Counted from the stretch's first letter, positions 26,201 to 34,207 are shown. The stretch: 64,000 bases of DNA from Rhizobiales bacterium CCH3-A5 (GCA_001556025.1 LSIB01000181.1:1-64000), one strand, 5' to 3'. The notes: a model not told the origin generated them from the sequence alone. Made by a program: numbers and translations.

Positions 26201-28889
26201 TGCGGCGCGCCAGTTCCTCGCTCTGCTCGCCGAGCAGGGTGTGGACCTCGCGGCCGGTGCTGACGAGATCGCCGATCATGCTTTCGCGCTGCTTGTCGAG
26301 CAGCGCGCCGACCTCCTGGCCGGTCTCGTCGAGACGGCTCAGGAAACCGCTCTGCTGCAACTCCAGCGCGGAGCGTGCGGCATCGGCTGCCTCCGCCACC
26401 CGGGCGGAGACCGTCGTCCCCTGCTCGTCGAGGCGCTGCGTCACCGCATCGCCGGTCTCGGCAAGGCGCGTGATCAGCGCGCCGCTGCGCTCGGACAGGA
26501 CCGTGTGGACCGAACGGCCGACATCGGCGATGCGGGCCACGATCGCCTGGCTTTCGTTGGCCAGCAGATCCTTGACCTCGAAACCGGCCTGCGAAACCGT
26601 GACCGTCATCGCGCCGGCCTGTTCTTCCAGCAGCGCGCCGACCTTGGCCCCCGTCTCCGACAGGCTCACGACCAGCTTCTCGCGCTGCTGATCGAGCAGG
26701 ATGTTGACGTCGCCGCCCGCGCCATTGAGGCGGGAAACCAGCGCCTCCGACTGGCGGTCGAGCACGTCGCCGAGATCTGTCCCAGCGCTGGTGACGCGCG
26801 CCACAAGATTCTGCGCCTGCTGGTCGAGAAGCGCATGGACGCTATCGCCGGCCTCCGAGAGCCCGCCGACGAGCCTCTCGCGCTGTTCCTTGATGAGGGC
26901 GTTAACGCTCTGGCCGGTCTGCGACAGATCGCCGACGAGCTTTTCGCGCTGCTGTTCGAGCAGCGAGCCGACATCGGATCCCACGCCGGTGACGCGCGTG
27001 ACGAGCGTCTCGGCCTGCCGGTCGAGCAGCGCATGCACGGTCTCGCCGGTCTCGGAGAGCCGCGTCACGAGGCTGCCGCCCTGTTCCGTGAACAGCCCAT
27101 GGACGCTGGCGCCGACCTCGGTGATCCGCGTGGTCAGCTCCTCTCCATGTCGCGAAACCGTGTCGCCGATCGCCTTGCCTGCCTCGTCGGCCCGCAGCAG
27201 GATCGCGTCGCTTCGCTCGCGCAGCACGTCGTCGACAGTACGTGCAGTCTCGTTGAGGCGCGTCAGCAGGCTGTCGCCTTGTGCGCCAAGCGTGCTGTTG
27301 AGACTCTCGCCGACTTCCAGCAGTCGCGTCGCGATCGCCTCGTTCTGGCGGTTCAGCAGTCCGTTGACGCCGCGGCCGACCTCGGCGAGGCGGGTGGTGA
27401 CGCTCTCGCCCTCATTGGCCAGCGCGCTGCGCAGGCTCTCGCCGGTCTCCGACAGCCGCGCGCGCAGGCTTTCGCTCTGCCCGTCGATCAGCGCGACCAT
27501 GTCGCGGCTGCTGGTCTCGAAGCGCTCGGCCGCCTCGCCGCCGCGCAGCGAAATCTCCCGCGCCAGGTTCTCGCCGGTCTGGCGCAGCGTCTCGTTGACG
27601 CTCTCGACGCGCGCGGTCAGCGTATCGGCGACCTGCATGCCGGTTTCGCTGATCGCCCGGGTGACGTCGCGCGCGCCGGTCGTCAGGCCTTCTGTCAAAA
27701 CCGCGCCGGTACGTTCGAGCGAAGCCGCGATCTCGGCGGCGCGGCCGTCCAGCAGCACGGCCAGATCCTGGCTCGCGCCCGACAGTCTCGCGCCGACGTC
27801 GCCCGACGTGGTCTGCAGCCGCTCGACGAGGTCGTTGCCGCGACCCGTGATCTCGTCGACCATGCGCTCGCCGGCGCGGCCGAGCGCCAGCGTGATCTGG
27901 TCGCCTTTTTCGCCAAGCGAGCCGCTGACGCGGTCGCCGGCGGCATTCACCGCCTCCGAAATCACGCGGCTGGCGTTTTCAAGGTCCTTGGACAGGCCTT
28001 CATGGGCGCCGCTGATCGCGAACTTGACGCGTTCGGCATTGCCGACCACGGCCTCGCGCTGCGTCACCAACTCGTCGATCAGGGCGCGCAGGCGGATCTC
28101 GTTGTCGGCATAGGCGCGCTCCAGCGTCGCGATCTCGCCGCGCACGATGGTCTCCAGCTCGCCGGCGCGGGCCACCGCGCGTTCGATGCCGTCGCCCATC
28201 GCCGCGACCTCGCGGCGGATGGTCTGGCTCAGCGAGAGCACGGCGTCGGAGCCGACGACCTCGGGCTCGGCCAAGCGTAGTGCCACCTCGGTCATGGCGC
28301 GCGAGACCAGCCGCATCTCCTGCGTACGGCGATAGAGCGCCGCCAGCACGAAGAAGAAGATCACCGGTGCGCCGACGGCGAGCGCAAGCAGGGTCCATTC
28401 GCCGATGCCGAAGGCAGCGAGCCCCTCGGGCAGGCCGGCGGAGAATGAGCCGAACCGGCTGATCATCAGGAAGGCCGCGCCGCCAAGCCAGGCGAGGGAG
28501 GCGGCGAAGGCGAACCACAGCGGGCGCGCCGACGGGCGCACCGAAAACGCCTGCACCAGCGAACTGGAATCGCGGCGGTCGTCATTGGCGACGCGGCTGG
28601 TGTCGGGCGCGATCGCGGGCCGTGGCCGCGGCTGCGGCGCCGAGGCCGCCGGCTCGGCGAGCTGCACAGGCTCGATCCGGGGCAGATCGAGCCTGGCCTG
28701 GTCAAGCCTGGGTTGATCGATTCTGGGCAGGTCGAGCTTGAGGTCGTTATCGGTGGTGGAGGGCAGCTTCGGCTCAGATCCGGAGGGCTGGCCGTCGGTC
28801 TCGGCTTTGGGCTGGTCGAGCCGCAGGGCCTCCTCGATCGCCGACATTGCGGCCTCCGTCGGATCCTGGAGCTTTTTCTGCCGGGTCAT
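23277..28889 (-). CDS. Giant membrane-anchored apolipoprotein-like coiled-coil protein (GPR/RgsE-like polar growth protein)
   Basis: A 1870-residue protein. Residues 1-120 are a cytoplasmic Pro-rich head with LDLPRID and LDQARLDLPRIE repeats. Two transmembrane helices follow (about 124-146 and 162-186), then about 1400 residues of helical repeats, a Pro/Arg-rich linker (about 1690-1765), and a conserved globular end (RRLYTLQGQQTFDEIRRKYR to YLTSETGKVYTMLAHASGRF). Residues 332-1057 are 33 uninterrupted 22-residue units. Architecture and C-terminus match the Growth Pole Ring protein of Agrobacterium and RgsE of Sinorhizobium as I recall them, which organise unipolar growth. Good minus-strand ribosome-binding site (GAGGCGG) and terminator; monocistronic. 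Expected at the growing pole. Confidence 0.82.
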   Translation of the reverse strand: MTRQKKLQDPTEAAMSAIEEALRLDQPKAETDGQPSGSEPKLPSTTDNDLKLDLPRIDQPRLDQARLDLPRIEPVQLAEPAASAPQPRPRPAIAPDTSRVANDDRRDSSSLVQAFSVRPSARPLWFAFAASLAWLGGAAFLMISRFGSFSAGLPEGLAAFGIGEWTLLALAVGAPVIFFFVLAALYRRTQEMRLVSRAMTEVALRLAEPEVVGSDAVLSLSQTIRREVAAMGDGIERAVARAGELETIVRGEIATLERAYADNEIRLRALIDELVTQREAVVGNAERVKFAISGAHEGLSKDLENASRVISEAVNAAGDRVSGSLGEKGDQITLALGRAGERMVDEITGRGNDLVERLQTTSGDVGARLSGASQDLAVLLDGRAAEIAASLERTGAVLTEGLTTGARDVTRAISETGMQVADTLTARVESVNETLRQTGENLAREISLRGGEAAERFETSSRDMVALIDGQSESLRARLSETGESLRSALANEGESVTTRLAEVGRGVNGLLNRQNEAIATRLLEVGESLNSTLGAQGDSLLTRLNETARTVDDVLRERSDAILLRADEAGKAIGDTVSRHGEELTTRITEVGASVHGLFTEQGGSLVTRLSETGETVHALLDRQAETLVTRVTGVGSDVGSLLEQQREKLVGDLSQTGQSVNALIKEQRERLVGGLSEAGDSVHALLDQQAQNLVARVTSAGTDLGDVLDRQSEALVSRLNGAGGDVNILLDQQREKLVVSLSETGAKVGALLEEQAGAMTVTVSQAGFEVKDLLANESQAIVARIADVGRSVHTVLSERSGALITRLAETGDAVTQRLDEQGTTVSARVAEAADAARSALELQQSGFLSRLDETGQEVGALLDKQRESMIGDLVSTGREVHTLLGEQSEELARRMTEATKALTETINVDGRHVAERVTEATQGLRETFTVHAEEARTALAGTGKEIVLALTQQGGRVNEALAANAESMLRLVEGRSQALTEALTTRHDALAELFDRQGLAIETGLSDRLAAFEAILVGQGGALATRLSDDARSLSDTITSRLAQVERLFAEEGHQLADRVGAVSQQAAELMASRTGEAAEAMENQIRIFEERSGAKSAEIGKSLDGLIARIDGNLGSRATALNEALVERTVDIARVLAEGGREVTRALAAKADEIGEVVTSKSESLTRTLSEKADAINATLGGRALQIADTLDQSVGRFEERVVNRLDTVSGTLDSRGKEIAETLQSKSDSISLALGARAEELRTLFDDKGGGMVSALSQRGEAIASEVASVGETVVRAIENRGSSIIEGLRERGAEITTALDASSTGLRETLESGTRGSVDALVKTNEQLRDELGGMLGRLADANKLMQQIVGGASRNLGSIETGLTERVSELQAIVATVMDETGKAAHQVAAQVEELKGFSEGTLRDTTALVGQIDGKSAALTEVTQASTAALHAAATRLEQVEGRVGRALAGRKETLEELHGLIASRTDDVESITRSFAALIDESLSTAEARARQIGGVLSDSAEATASAISQQFEMIRSTTGKERERTAHALRQAYEQVANEVGGELAKVTERFQGTADEMRTVTAEIQRELEATRAELRRGVLDLPRETQESTSAMRRVVAEQIKALNELTEIVTRSGRRSDVAMASDGPSRRAPAPAAMAAPTYATSTTVQARMPVASEPLLRPSLDATPARAETRQEARPEPRQEPRLEPRPAPAAPRGAAPVPELPRRPSQPEPQAQAPAKAGWLSDLLNRASREDKAPEASKPTAHSIERLDSLSVDIARMIDHDAAVELWDRYKRGERNVFTRRLYTLQGQQTFDEIRRKYRRDAEFKETVDRYIDEFERLLGEAAKDDRDSMVAKTYLTSETGKVYTMLAHASGRFE
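25719..27896 (-). repeat. 33 tandem 22-residue (66-bp) coding repeats
   Basis: Inside the GPR-like gene. From ITLALGRAGERM (codon at 27894-27896) to the unit ending EEGHQ (25719) I count 33 units of exactly 22 residues with no insertion or deletion. A typical unit is VHALLDQQAQNLVARVTSAG + TD: hydrophobic at positions 1, 4, 5, 12, 13 and 16, Gly near 20. The period equals two 11-residue helical turns, as in apolipoprotein A-type amphipathic helices. The DNA has diverged between units, so selection acts on protein phase and not recent slippage. Confidence 0.9.
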
Positions 28890-29148
28890 TGGTGCCGCCT
28901 CGCCACGCTACGCGATGGGCGTTTTGCAGGGGTCGCGCGGGGCATGCCGCCTCTGGCACGCGTGACGCGACGGACTCTGCGCCCATCATTTACCAATTGG
29001 AAGGGTAGTGGAGCGGCAAAGTGATGGAAACCCATTTGACTGGCCGATTCACAAACGTCGTTAACGCCTCGTTCACCATGATGGCGCTTCTTGGAGATCG
29101 TCCAGCCTGCCTCCACGCCGTCCAGAAAGTCATTCTCCAGAGCCCGTT

Positions 29149-29487
29149 ATGCCACAAAACGCCATCGACCTCGTCCATCTCGCCCGCCAGACCGGCGGCG
29201 ACCAGGAACTCGAACGGGAGCTTCTGGCCCTGTTCGCCCAGCAATGCGTCCGCCATCTGCGCACCATCCACGCCACCGAAGATGCGCAGGCTAAGATGGA
29301 CGCGGCCCACACCTTGAAGGGCGCGGCCCGCGCCATCGGTGCGTGGCATGTCGCCGACGCGGCCGACGCGATCGAGCAGCATCTCGCTGCGACCGACGCC
29401 CGCCGGGCCGAGACAGCGATGGATGCGCTGGCGCTGGCGGCGGCCGAGGTCCGCGCCGTGATCTCGCGGCTCGACTGCGCGGCGTGA
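29149..29487 (+). CDS. Hpt domain phosphotransfer protein
   Basis: A 112-residue stand-alone histidine phosphotransfer protein. The motif AAHTLKGAARAIGA places the phospho-accepting histidine at residue 54, and the rest is predicted helical (LERELLALFAQQCVRHL, ADAADAIEQHL). Such proteins shuttle phosphate between hybrid kinases and response regulators. No kinase or regulator is adjacent, so its partners are unlinked. The ribosome-binding site is weak (CCAGAGCC). It lies divergent to the GPR-like gene with 259 bp between, in which a half-matching CtrA-type sequence occurs (29061-29075). Confidence 0.85.
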   Translation: MPQNAIDLVHLARQTGGDQELERELLALFAQQCVRHLRTIHATEDAQAKMDAAHTLKGAARAIGAWHVADAADAIEQHLAATDARRAETAMDALALAAAEVRAVISRLDCAA

Positions 29488-29569
29488 TCGCGGAACGCGT
29501 TGGAAAAAGCGCTTTCCTCCCGCCTTTGAAATGCTCTAAGCGGAGCCGGTATCGCGCCCGCCGGAGTCC

Positions 29570-29893
29570 ATGATGCCGAAGATCACCTTCATCGACGCAA
29601 AGGGAGAGAGCCGCACCGTCGAGGGCGAGGCCGGCTCGACCGTGATGGAGGTCGCCGTCCGCAACGGCGTGCCCGGCATCGAGGCCGAATGCGGCGGGGC
29701 CTGCGCCTGCGCCACCTGCCATGTCTATGTCGACGACGCCTGGGCCACGAAGACCGGCAGCCCGGAGTCGATGGAGGAGGACATGCTCGACTTCGCCTTC
29801 GACGTCCGCCCGACCTCGCGGCTGTCCTGCCAGATCAGGGTCCGCGACGAGCTCGACGGCCTTGTCGTGAGGACGCCGGCCCGGCAGGGCTGA
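29570..29893 (+). CDS. [2Fe-2S] ferredoxin, adrenodoxin type
   Basis: A 107-residue ferredoxin. Cluster ligands are in [16 protein letters not shown] (C-x5-C-x2-C, with an extra Cys between), and the fourth cysteine is in RLSCQIRV. The fold pattern ([18 protein letters not shown] at the N-terminus, [16 protein letters not shown] near the C-terminus) fits the adrenodoxin/FdxB group that serves cytochromes P450 or Fe-S cluster assembly. Two consecutive ATGs are possible starts; CGGAG precedes them. No P450 or isc gene is adjacent, so its partner is unknown. It is 82 bp after hpt and convergent with the MFS gene. Confidence 0.92.
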   Translation: MMPKITFIDAKGESRTVEGEAGSTVMEVAVRNGVPGIEAECGGACACATCHVYVDDAWATKTGSPESMEEDMLDFAFDVRPTSRLSCQIRVRDELDGLVVRTPARQG

Positions 29894-29912
29894 GCAGGCG
29901 CCGGACGCCCGG

Positions 29913-31151
29913 TTACTCCGCAGCGACCGGAACGGCCGGCGCCAGCGTCGTCTCCTGCCCCGGCACGGGATGGCGCGGCACCAGGAAGGCGAGCGACAGC
30001 GAAACGGTCGCGACCGCCGCCCCGATATAGAAGACGATCGCCGGGTCGCGGATCCAGAGCAGGCCGAAGGTCACCGGCAGGAACACCGCCGCGATATGGT
30101 TGATCGTGAAGGCGACAGCCGAAGTCGGCGCAATGTCGGCGGGATCGGCGATCTTCTGGAAATAGGTCCGCTGCGCCAGCGTCAGCGTGAAGAAGACCCC
30201 GTCGACGATGAAGAGCGCGCCCGCGACATAGACTCCCCAGCCGGCGAAATGACCCTGGCTCGCCAGCGCATAGCCGACGAAGACCGCGATCAGCGAGACG
30301 TTCTCGAGCTGGATCGTGGCGCGCTCGCCGAAACGCCCGACGAGGCTGCCCAGCATCGGCCCCATGAAGGTGTTGATGCCGTATGTCGCCAGCAGCAGCG
30401 TCGCGGTCGCCGAAACATCGTAGCCGAAGCGCTCGACCAGCAGGAACCCGCCAAAGGCCATGAAGATCTGCCGGCGCGCGCCCGACATGAAGGTGAGCGC
30501 ATAATAGAGCCAGTAGCGCCGCCGCAGCACGAAGCCCTTGTTTTGGGGAACCACACCCTGGAAGCGTGGAAAGGCGAGCCAGACCAGAAGCGTCAGCGCC
30601 ACAGTCAGCAGGCCGGCGGCGAGGAAGACCGAGACATAGGTTGGCTGGAAGACCCGCCAGATCACCGCGATCGACCCGAAAGCCAGCAACTGCGCCATGG
30701 CCGATGCACCGGCGATACGGCCCAGCAGCCTGGGCGCCTCGGCCTTAGGCAGGAGCTGAAGCTGCAGCGACTGCTGGGCCGTCTCGTAATAGTGGAAACC
30801 CAGCGACATGATCGTCGTCGTCAGCAGGAGCCCGCCCAGCGTCGGGTAGTAGCCGGTGATGGCGACGCCGACGCCGAGCGCGACCAGGCTGACATAGGCG
30901 AGCAACTGCTCGCGCATGAACCAGAACAGCACGATCGCGGTGAAGGCGAGGAATCCGGGGATCTCGCGGACCGATTGCAGGATGCCGATGTCCTGGCCAC
31001 TGAAGCCGGCGGCCTCCTTGGCGAAATTGTTGATCAATGCGCTCCAGCTGGCAAAGCCGAGCCAGTTCAGGAAGGCGAGAGCCATCAGGAACACGGCCGG
31101 CGAATGGAGCAGGGCGTGCGGGCGTCGCGCGGTCGGGGCTTCGTCGGTCAT
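29913..31151 (-). CDS. MFS transporter of unknown substrate
   Basis: A 412-residue integral membrane protein with 12 predicted segments (for example AVFLMALAFLNWLGFASWSAL at the start). Features include FNKGF-like loops, YWLYYALTFMSGARRQIFMA in the middle and FTINHIAAVFLPVTFGLLW near the end. I recognise the MFS fold but not the subfamily. The start at 31151 (MTDEAPTARR) puts about 20 residues before the first helix; the frame stays open 30 codons upstream without membrane character. Divergent from the stress protein by 185 bp. Confidence 0.82.
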   Translation of the reverse strand: MTDEAPTARRPHALLHSPAVFLMALAFLNWLGFASWSALINNFAKEAAGFSGQDIGILQSVREIPGFLAFTAIVLFWFMREQLLAYVSLVALGVGVAITGYYPTLGGLLLTTTIMSLGFHYYETAQQSLQLQLLPKAEAPRLLGRIAGASAMAQLLAFGSIAVIWRVFQPTYVSVFLAAGLLTVALTLLVWLAFPRFQGVVPQNKGFVLRRRYWLYYALTFMSGARRQIFMAFGGFLLVERFGYDVSATATLLLATYGINTFMGPMLGSLVGRFGERATIQLENVSLIAVFVGYALASQGHFAGWGVYVAGALFIVDGVFFTLTLAQRTYFQKIADPADIAPTSAVAFTINHIAAVFLPVTFGLLWIRDPAIVFYIGAAVATVSLSLAFLVPRHPVPGQETTLAPAVPVAAE

Positions 31152-31336
31152 GAGGCGACCCGGCGGGAGGAGCGACGCATCGGCGTCGCGCTCGGCAGCG
31201 TCAGGCTGCGGGCGGCGACACTCTGAGTCCGCCGACGACACGCGTCAATTCCGGGGCGGCATGGCGACCATGCGCGCCGATGGCGCTGAGCGTCGATCTT
31301 GCTAGGATAGACGTCGCCAACAGCCGGGAGGATGCG

Positions 31337-31759
31337 ATGTACAAGTCGATTCTGGTCCCCGTCGATCTCGCCGAGGCCGATCTCGCCGAGCCCGCCATCG
31401 CTGCCGCGGTCGCCTTCGCCGAGACGTCCGGCGGCACGGTGCGCCTCGTCTATGTTCGCTCGCTGGTGCCGATCACCTATATGGAGTTCGTCCCGGCCGA
31501 TTTCGATGCCGAGCAGCAGACCGACGCCGAGGCCAAGCTTGCCGCGATCGCCGCGAAAGTAGCGCTGCCGGCCGAGCGGGTTTCGGCCAAGGTCCTGGTT
31601 GGCTCGGTCCATGGCGAGGTTCTGGCCGAGGCCGAGGCCAGCGGCGCCGACCTGATCGTGATCGGCTCTCATGAGCCCGGCATGCTGGCCTATGTCATCG
31701 GCTCCAACGCCTCGACCATCGTGCGTCGGGCGAAATGCTCGGTGCTGGTGGTGCGCTAG
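31337..31759 (+). CDS. Universal stress protein (UspA family)
   Basis: A 140-residue single Usp domain: MYKSILVPVDLAEADLAEPA at the start, VRLVYVRSLVP, and the ATP-binding signature GADLIVIGSHEPGMLAYVIGSNASTIVRRAKCSVLVVR region (G-x2-G-x9-G-S type; here GS-n8-GS). It therefore probably binds ATP. The start at 31337 follows GGGAGGATGCG. Its TAG overlaps the convergent membrane-protein stop by 3 bp. A stress role is inferred from the family only. Confidence 0.9.
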   Translation: MYKSILVPVDLAEADLAEPAIAAAVAFAETSGGTVRLVYVRSLVPITYMEFVPADFDAEQQTDAEAKLAAIAAKVALPAERVSAKVLVGSVHGEVLAEAEASGADLIVIGSHEPGMLAYVIGSNASTIVRRAKCSVLVVR

Positions 31760-32361
31760 GCGGACGGAACGCCACCCGGAACCAGCTCGTCCGGCACCTC
31801 GCCGGTCGCCAACGCCCTCGGCTTGTTCAGCTTCACCATCGGCCAGACCTGCCAGAACGAGGCCGCCGCGAGCCCGATGCCGAGGAACCCGGCGGCCGTC
31901 GCGCCCTGGCTGAAAGCGCGCAGGGTGAAGAAGGCGAGCATCACGATGGAAAGCCCGCCGACCAGCGCAAGCGCCGCCCACATCGGCCGGGGCTTTCCTG
32001 CGACGAAGCGCGCCTTGGGATTGGCCTTGGCGATCGCCGCCGACAGCGCCGATACGAACAAGTGGTAGCCTTCGTCATCCCGGTCGATATCGGTCAGCGA
32101 ACGCCAGGACAGGTTGCCGAAGGTGATCGTTTTTCCGTCGGTCAGCCTGAGCTGCGTCTTGTAGCCCTTCGAGGTGACGTTGCTGGGCGCATAGAGAAAA
32201 CGCACCTGCTCGACCGCGCCGAGCTGGACGCGATCGACCTTGCGGGTGGTGTCGATCTCCATCGTGCCGCCGTCGAGGCGATAGGCGATCTCGAAGCCGA
32301 TCGGTTTCGGGCGCTGGCGCCAGGCGGGGGCAGGGACGTCGTCGGGGTGATGAGACTGCAT
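31756..32361 (-). CDS. Hypothetical membrane protein, two C-terminal helices
   Basis: A 201-residue protein that I do not recognise. Residues 20-125 look like a beta-rich soluble domain (IAYRLDGGTMEIDTTRKVDR, VEQVRFLYAPSNVTSKGYK), perhaps PH-like. Two hydrophobic helices follow (about 127-147 and 152-170), with an Ala/Pro-rich tail. No signal peptide. Its minus-strand stop (TAG at 31756-31758) interlocks with the stop of the stress-protein gene in a shared CTAG. It is 33 bp after the VWA gene and probably co-transcribed with it. Confidence 0.7.
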   Translation of the reverse strand: MQSHHPDDVPAPAWRQRPKPIGFEIAYRLDGGTMEIDTTRKVDRVQLGAVEQVRFLYAPSNVTSKGYKTQLRLTDGKTITFGNLSWRSLTDIDRDDEGYHLFVSALSAAIAKANPKARFVAGKPRPMWAALALVGGLSIVMLAFFTLRAFSQGATAAGFLGIGLAAASFWQVWPMVKLNKPRALATGEVPDELVPGGVPSA

Positions 32362-32394
32362 GCGGGCAGCCTTAGCGGCTTGTGGCGTCTGGCG

Positions 32395-33570
32395 CTACCG
32401 CGCCAGCACCTTCATCGCGCCGTCCAGCCCGTCTAGCGTGAGCGGAAACATCCGCCCGCCCATAAGGCCCGAGATCTGGCGGATGGACTGGGTGTAGCTC
32501 CAGAGATGCTGCTGGACCGGGTTGAGCCAGACCGATTTCTGGAAGCGTCCGGTCAGCCGCTCCATCCAGACCGAACCGGCCTCCTCGTTCCAGTGCTCGA
32601 CCGAGCCGCCAGGCATCGCGATCTCGTAGGGGCTCATCGAGGCGTCGCCGACGAAGACGCAGCGGTAGTCGGCCGGATAGGTCCGCAACAGCTCGAAGGT
32701 CGGGATCACCTGGTCGTGGCGGCGGCGGTTCTCCTTCCAGACGCGCTCATAGGGGCAGTTGTGGAAGTAGAAATGCTCAAAATGCTTGAACTCGGCCCGC
32801 GCCGCCGAGAACAGCTCCTCGGCGAGTTCGACATGCCAGTCCATCGAGCCGCCGACATCCAGGAAGAGCAGCACCTTGACCGCGTTGCGGCGCTCGGGCC
32901 TGAGCTTCACGTCCAGATAGCCGTGCCGCGCCGTCTCGGAGATCGTCGAGTCGAGGTCGAGCTCCTCGGCCGCGCCGGTGCGCGCAAACTTGCGCAGGCG
33001 GCGCAGCGCAATGCGCAGGTTGCGCACGCCGAGCTCGCGGGTGTCGTCGAAATCCTTGAACTCGCGCTGGTCCCAGACCTTCACCGCACGGAAATTGCGG
33101 TTCTTATCCTGCCCGATGCGGACGCCCTCGGGATTGTAGCCATAGGCGCCGTAAGGCGAGGTCCCGGCGGTCCCGATCCATTTCGAGCCGCCCTGATGGC
33201 GGCCCTTCTGCTCCTCGAGCCGCTGCTTCAGCGTTTCCCAGAGCTTGTCCCAACCCAGCCCCTGAAGCTGCGACTTCTCCTCGTCGGTCAGGTATTTCTC
33301 GGCGAGCTTGCGCAGCCATTCTTCTGGAACGCCAGCCTTCTCGAAGGCCTCGCCAAGCGTCTCCATGCCCTTGAAGACCTGGGCGAAGACGCGGTCGAAG
33401 CGGTCAAGATGGCGCTCGTCCTTCACTAGGCAGGTGCGCGCGAGATAGTAGAACTCGTCGACGCGGTACTCGGCGAGGTCGGCTTCGACGCCTTCCAGCA
33501 GCGCGAGGTACTCCCGCAGCGTGACGGGCACTTTGGCGGTGCGGAGGTCGGTGAACAGGCGCAGGAACAT
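32395..33570 (-). CDS. CoxE-like VWA domain protein
   Basis: A 391-residue soluble protein of the VWA/CoxE family. Residues 1-110 form the N-terminal helical part (RLFTDLRTAKVPVTLREYLA is typical). The middle carries GYNPEGVRIGQDKNRNFRAV. The VWA fold follows with a MIDAS variant DVGGSMDWH (DxGxS) and FVGDASMSP. The family usually works with a MoxR-type AAA+ ATPase as a chaperone pair. No such ATPase is adjacent here; the upstream neighbour is HU. The Gly for Ser in DxSxS is common in this subfamily as I recall. Confidence 0.85.
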   Translation of the reverse strand: MFLRLFTDLRTAKVPVTLREYLALLEGVEADLAEYRVDEFYYLARTCLVKDERHLDRFDRVFAQVFKGMETLGEAFEKAGVPEEWLRKLAEKYLTDEEKSQLQGLGWDKLWETLKQRLEEQKGRHQGGSKWIGTAGTSPYGAYGYNPEGVRIGQDKNRNFRAVKVWDQREFKDFDDTRELGVRNLRIALRRLRKFARTGAAEELDLDSTISETARHGYLDVKLRPERRNAVKVLLFLDVGGSMDWHVELAEELFSAARAEFKHFEHFYFHNCPYERVWKENRRRHDQVIPTFELLRTYPADYRCVFVGDASMSPYEIAMPGGSVEHWNEEAGSVWMERLTGRFQKSVWLNPVQQHLWSYTQSIRQISGLMGGRMFPLTLDGLDGAMKVLAR

Positions 33571-33600
33571 CGCGCTACTGTGCCGGCCCGGGCCGGCCGG

Positions 33601-33637
33601 TCAAGCAGCACCGGCGCAAAGGCCATGTGCTGCTTGA
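33601..33637. repeat. Perfect 10-bp inverted repeat after the HU gene
   Basis: TCAAGCAGCA (33601-33610) and TGCTGCTTGA (33628-33637) pair perfectly around a 17-base loop. A 16-bp perfect palindrome GCCGGCCCGGGCCGGC (33582-33597) adjoins it. Both lie in the 93-bp gap between hup and the VWA gene, downstream of hup. There is no T-run, so processing or mRNA stabilisation is more likely than simple termination. Confidence 0.6.
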
Positions 33638-33663
33638 TGGGGTCTGCTGTCTGAAGGGGCAGG

Positions 33664-33936
33664 TCAGGCCACGGCGTCGGCGAGATCCTTGGTCACCTTG
33701 AACTTGACGACGGTCTTGGCCGGAACCTTGATCATCGCGCCGGTCGAGGGGTTGCGGGCTTCGCGGGCCTCGCGCTTTGCCGCCGAGAGCTTGCCGACGC
33801 CGCCCAGCGTGACGTCGTCGCCCGACTTCAGCGTCTTGGCAACGATGGCGCCGAGCGAGGCGAGGATGGCGGAGACGTCGGTCTTGGTCTTGCCGGTCTC
33901 GTCGGCGATGGCGGCGATCAATTCGTTCTTGGTCAT
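33664..33936 (-). CDS. hup: HU-family nucleoid DNA-binding protein
   Basis: A 90-residue HU protein that bends and compacts DNA. The N-terminal helices (MTKNELIAAIADETGKTKTD) and the DNA-binding arm region (GKLSAAKREAREARNPSTGA) with the Arg-Asn-Pro intercalating motif are intact. An exact-length family member with a strong AAGGAGGAT ribosome-binding site, as expected for an abundant protein. The 271-bp region upstream to the monooxygenase operator should hold its promoter. Confidence 0.95.
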   Translation of the reverse strand: MTKNELIAAIADETGKTKTDVSAILASLGAIVAKTLKSGDDVTLGGVGKLSAAKREAREARNPSTGAMIKVPAKTVVKFKVTKDLADAVA

Positions 33937-34185
33937 GAAATCCTCCTTGAGAAGGTGTTGGCCGCGCTGCGGGCGGAATAGTGCTCGGCTCCCGATGCCT
34001 TCTCGGAAAACCAGCGCCGCAATGGTTCAGCGCGTGATCTGCCAGTTGGCACAGCGACCGCGAAAACGCGACCGCCACGGCGCTAGATACGCACAGGAAA
34101 CCGCTTCGTTCCCCTGCAACCGCGGGTATTCTCGCAGGTAAGCGCCGATTCCCGGCATGCCGGAACGATTGACAAGCGCCGGTTC

Positions 34186-34207
34186 ATTATTTCAAGTTTA
34201 AAATAAT
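34186..34207. promoter_or_regulatory. AT-rich palindromic operator, copy 1
   Basis: A 22-bp near-palindrome with perfect 7-bp arms ATTATTT and AAATAAT; the core is TTTCAAGTTTAAAATA. It stands out in GC-rich surroundings. A second copy (TTTCAAGCTTAAAATA core, 15 of 16 bases equal) lies at 42169-42191 before the LivK-type gene. The form resembles MarR-family operators known upstream of aromatic-catabolism genes. A TTGACA at 34169-34174 may be a -35 box. No regulator gene is adjacent. Confidence 0.7.

Noticed and set aside
25719..27896. Regularly spaced 66-bp DNA repeats as a CRISPR array
   Set aside because: Units are coding, diverged in DNA sequence, have no conserved repeat/spacer alternation, and keep a perfect protein phase.
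23298..28280. A 1660-codon open frame on the + strand opposite the GPR-like gene
   Set aside because: It is the complement of a GC-rich repetitive gene. Its product is a low-complexity Arg/Ala/Leu/Asp mixture without domain motifs, while the minus strand has a ribosome-binding site, membrane helices and terminator.
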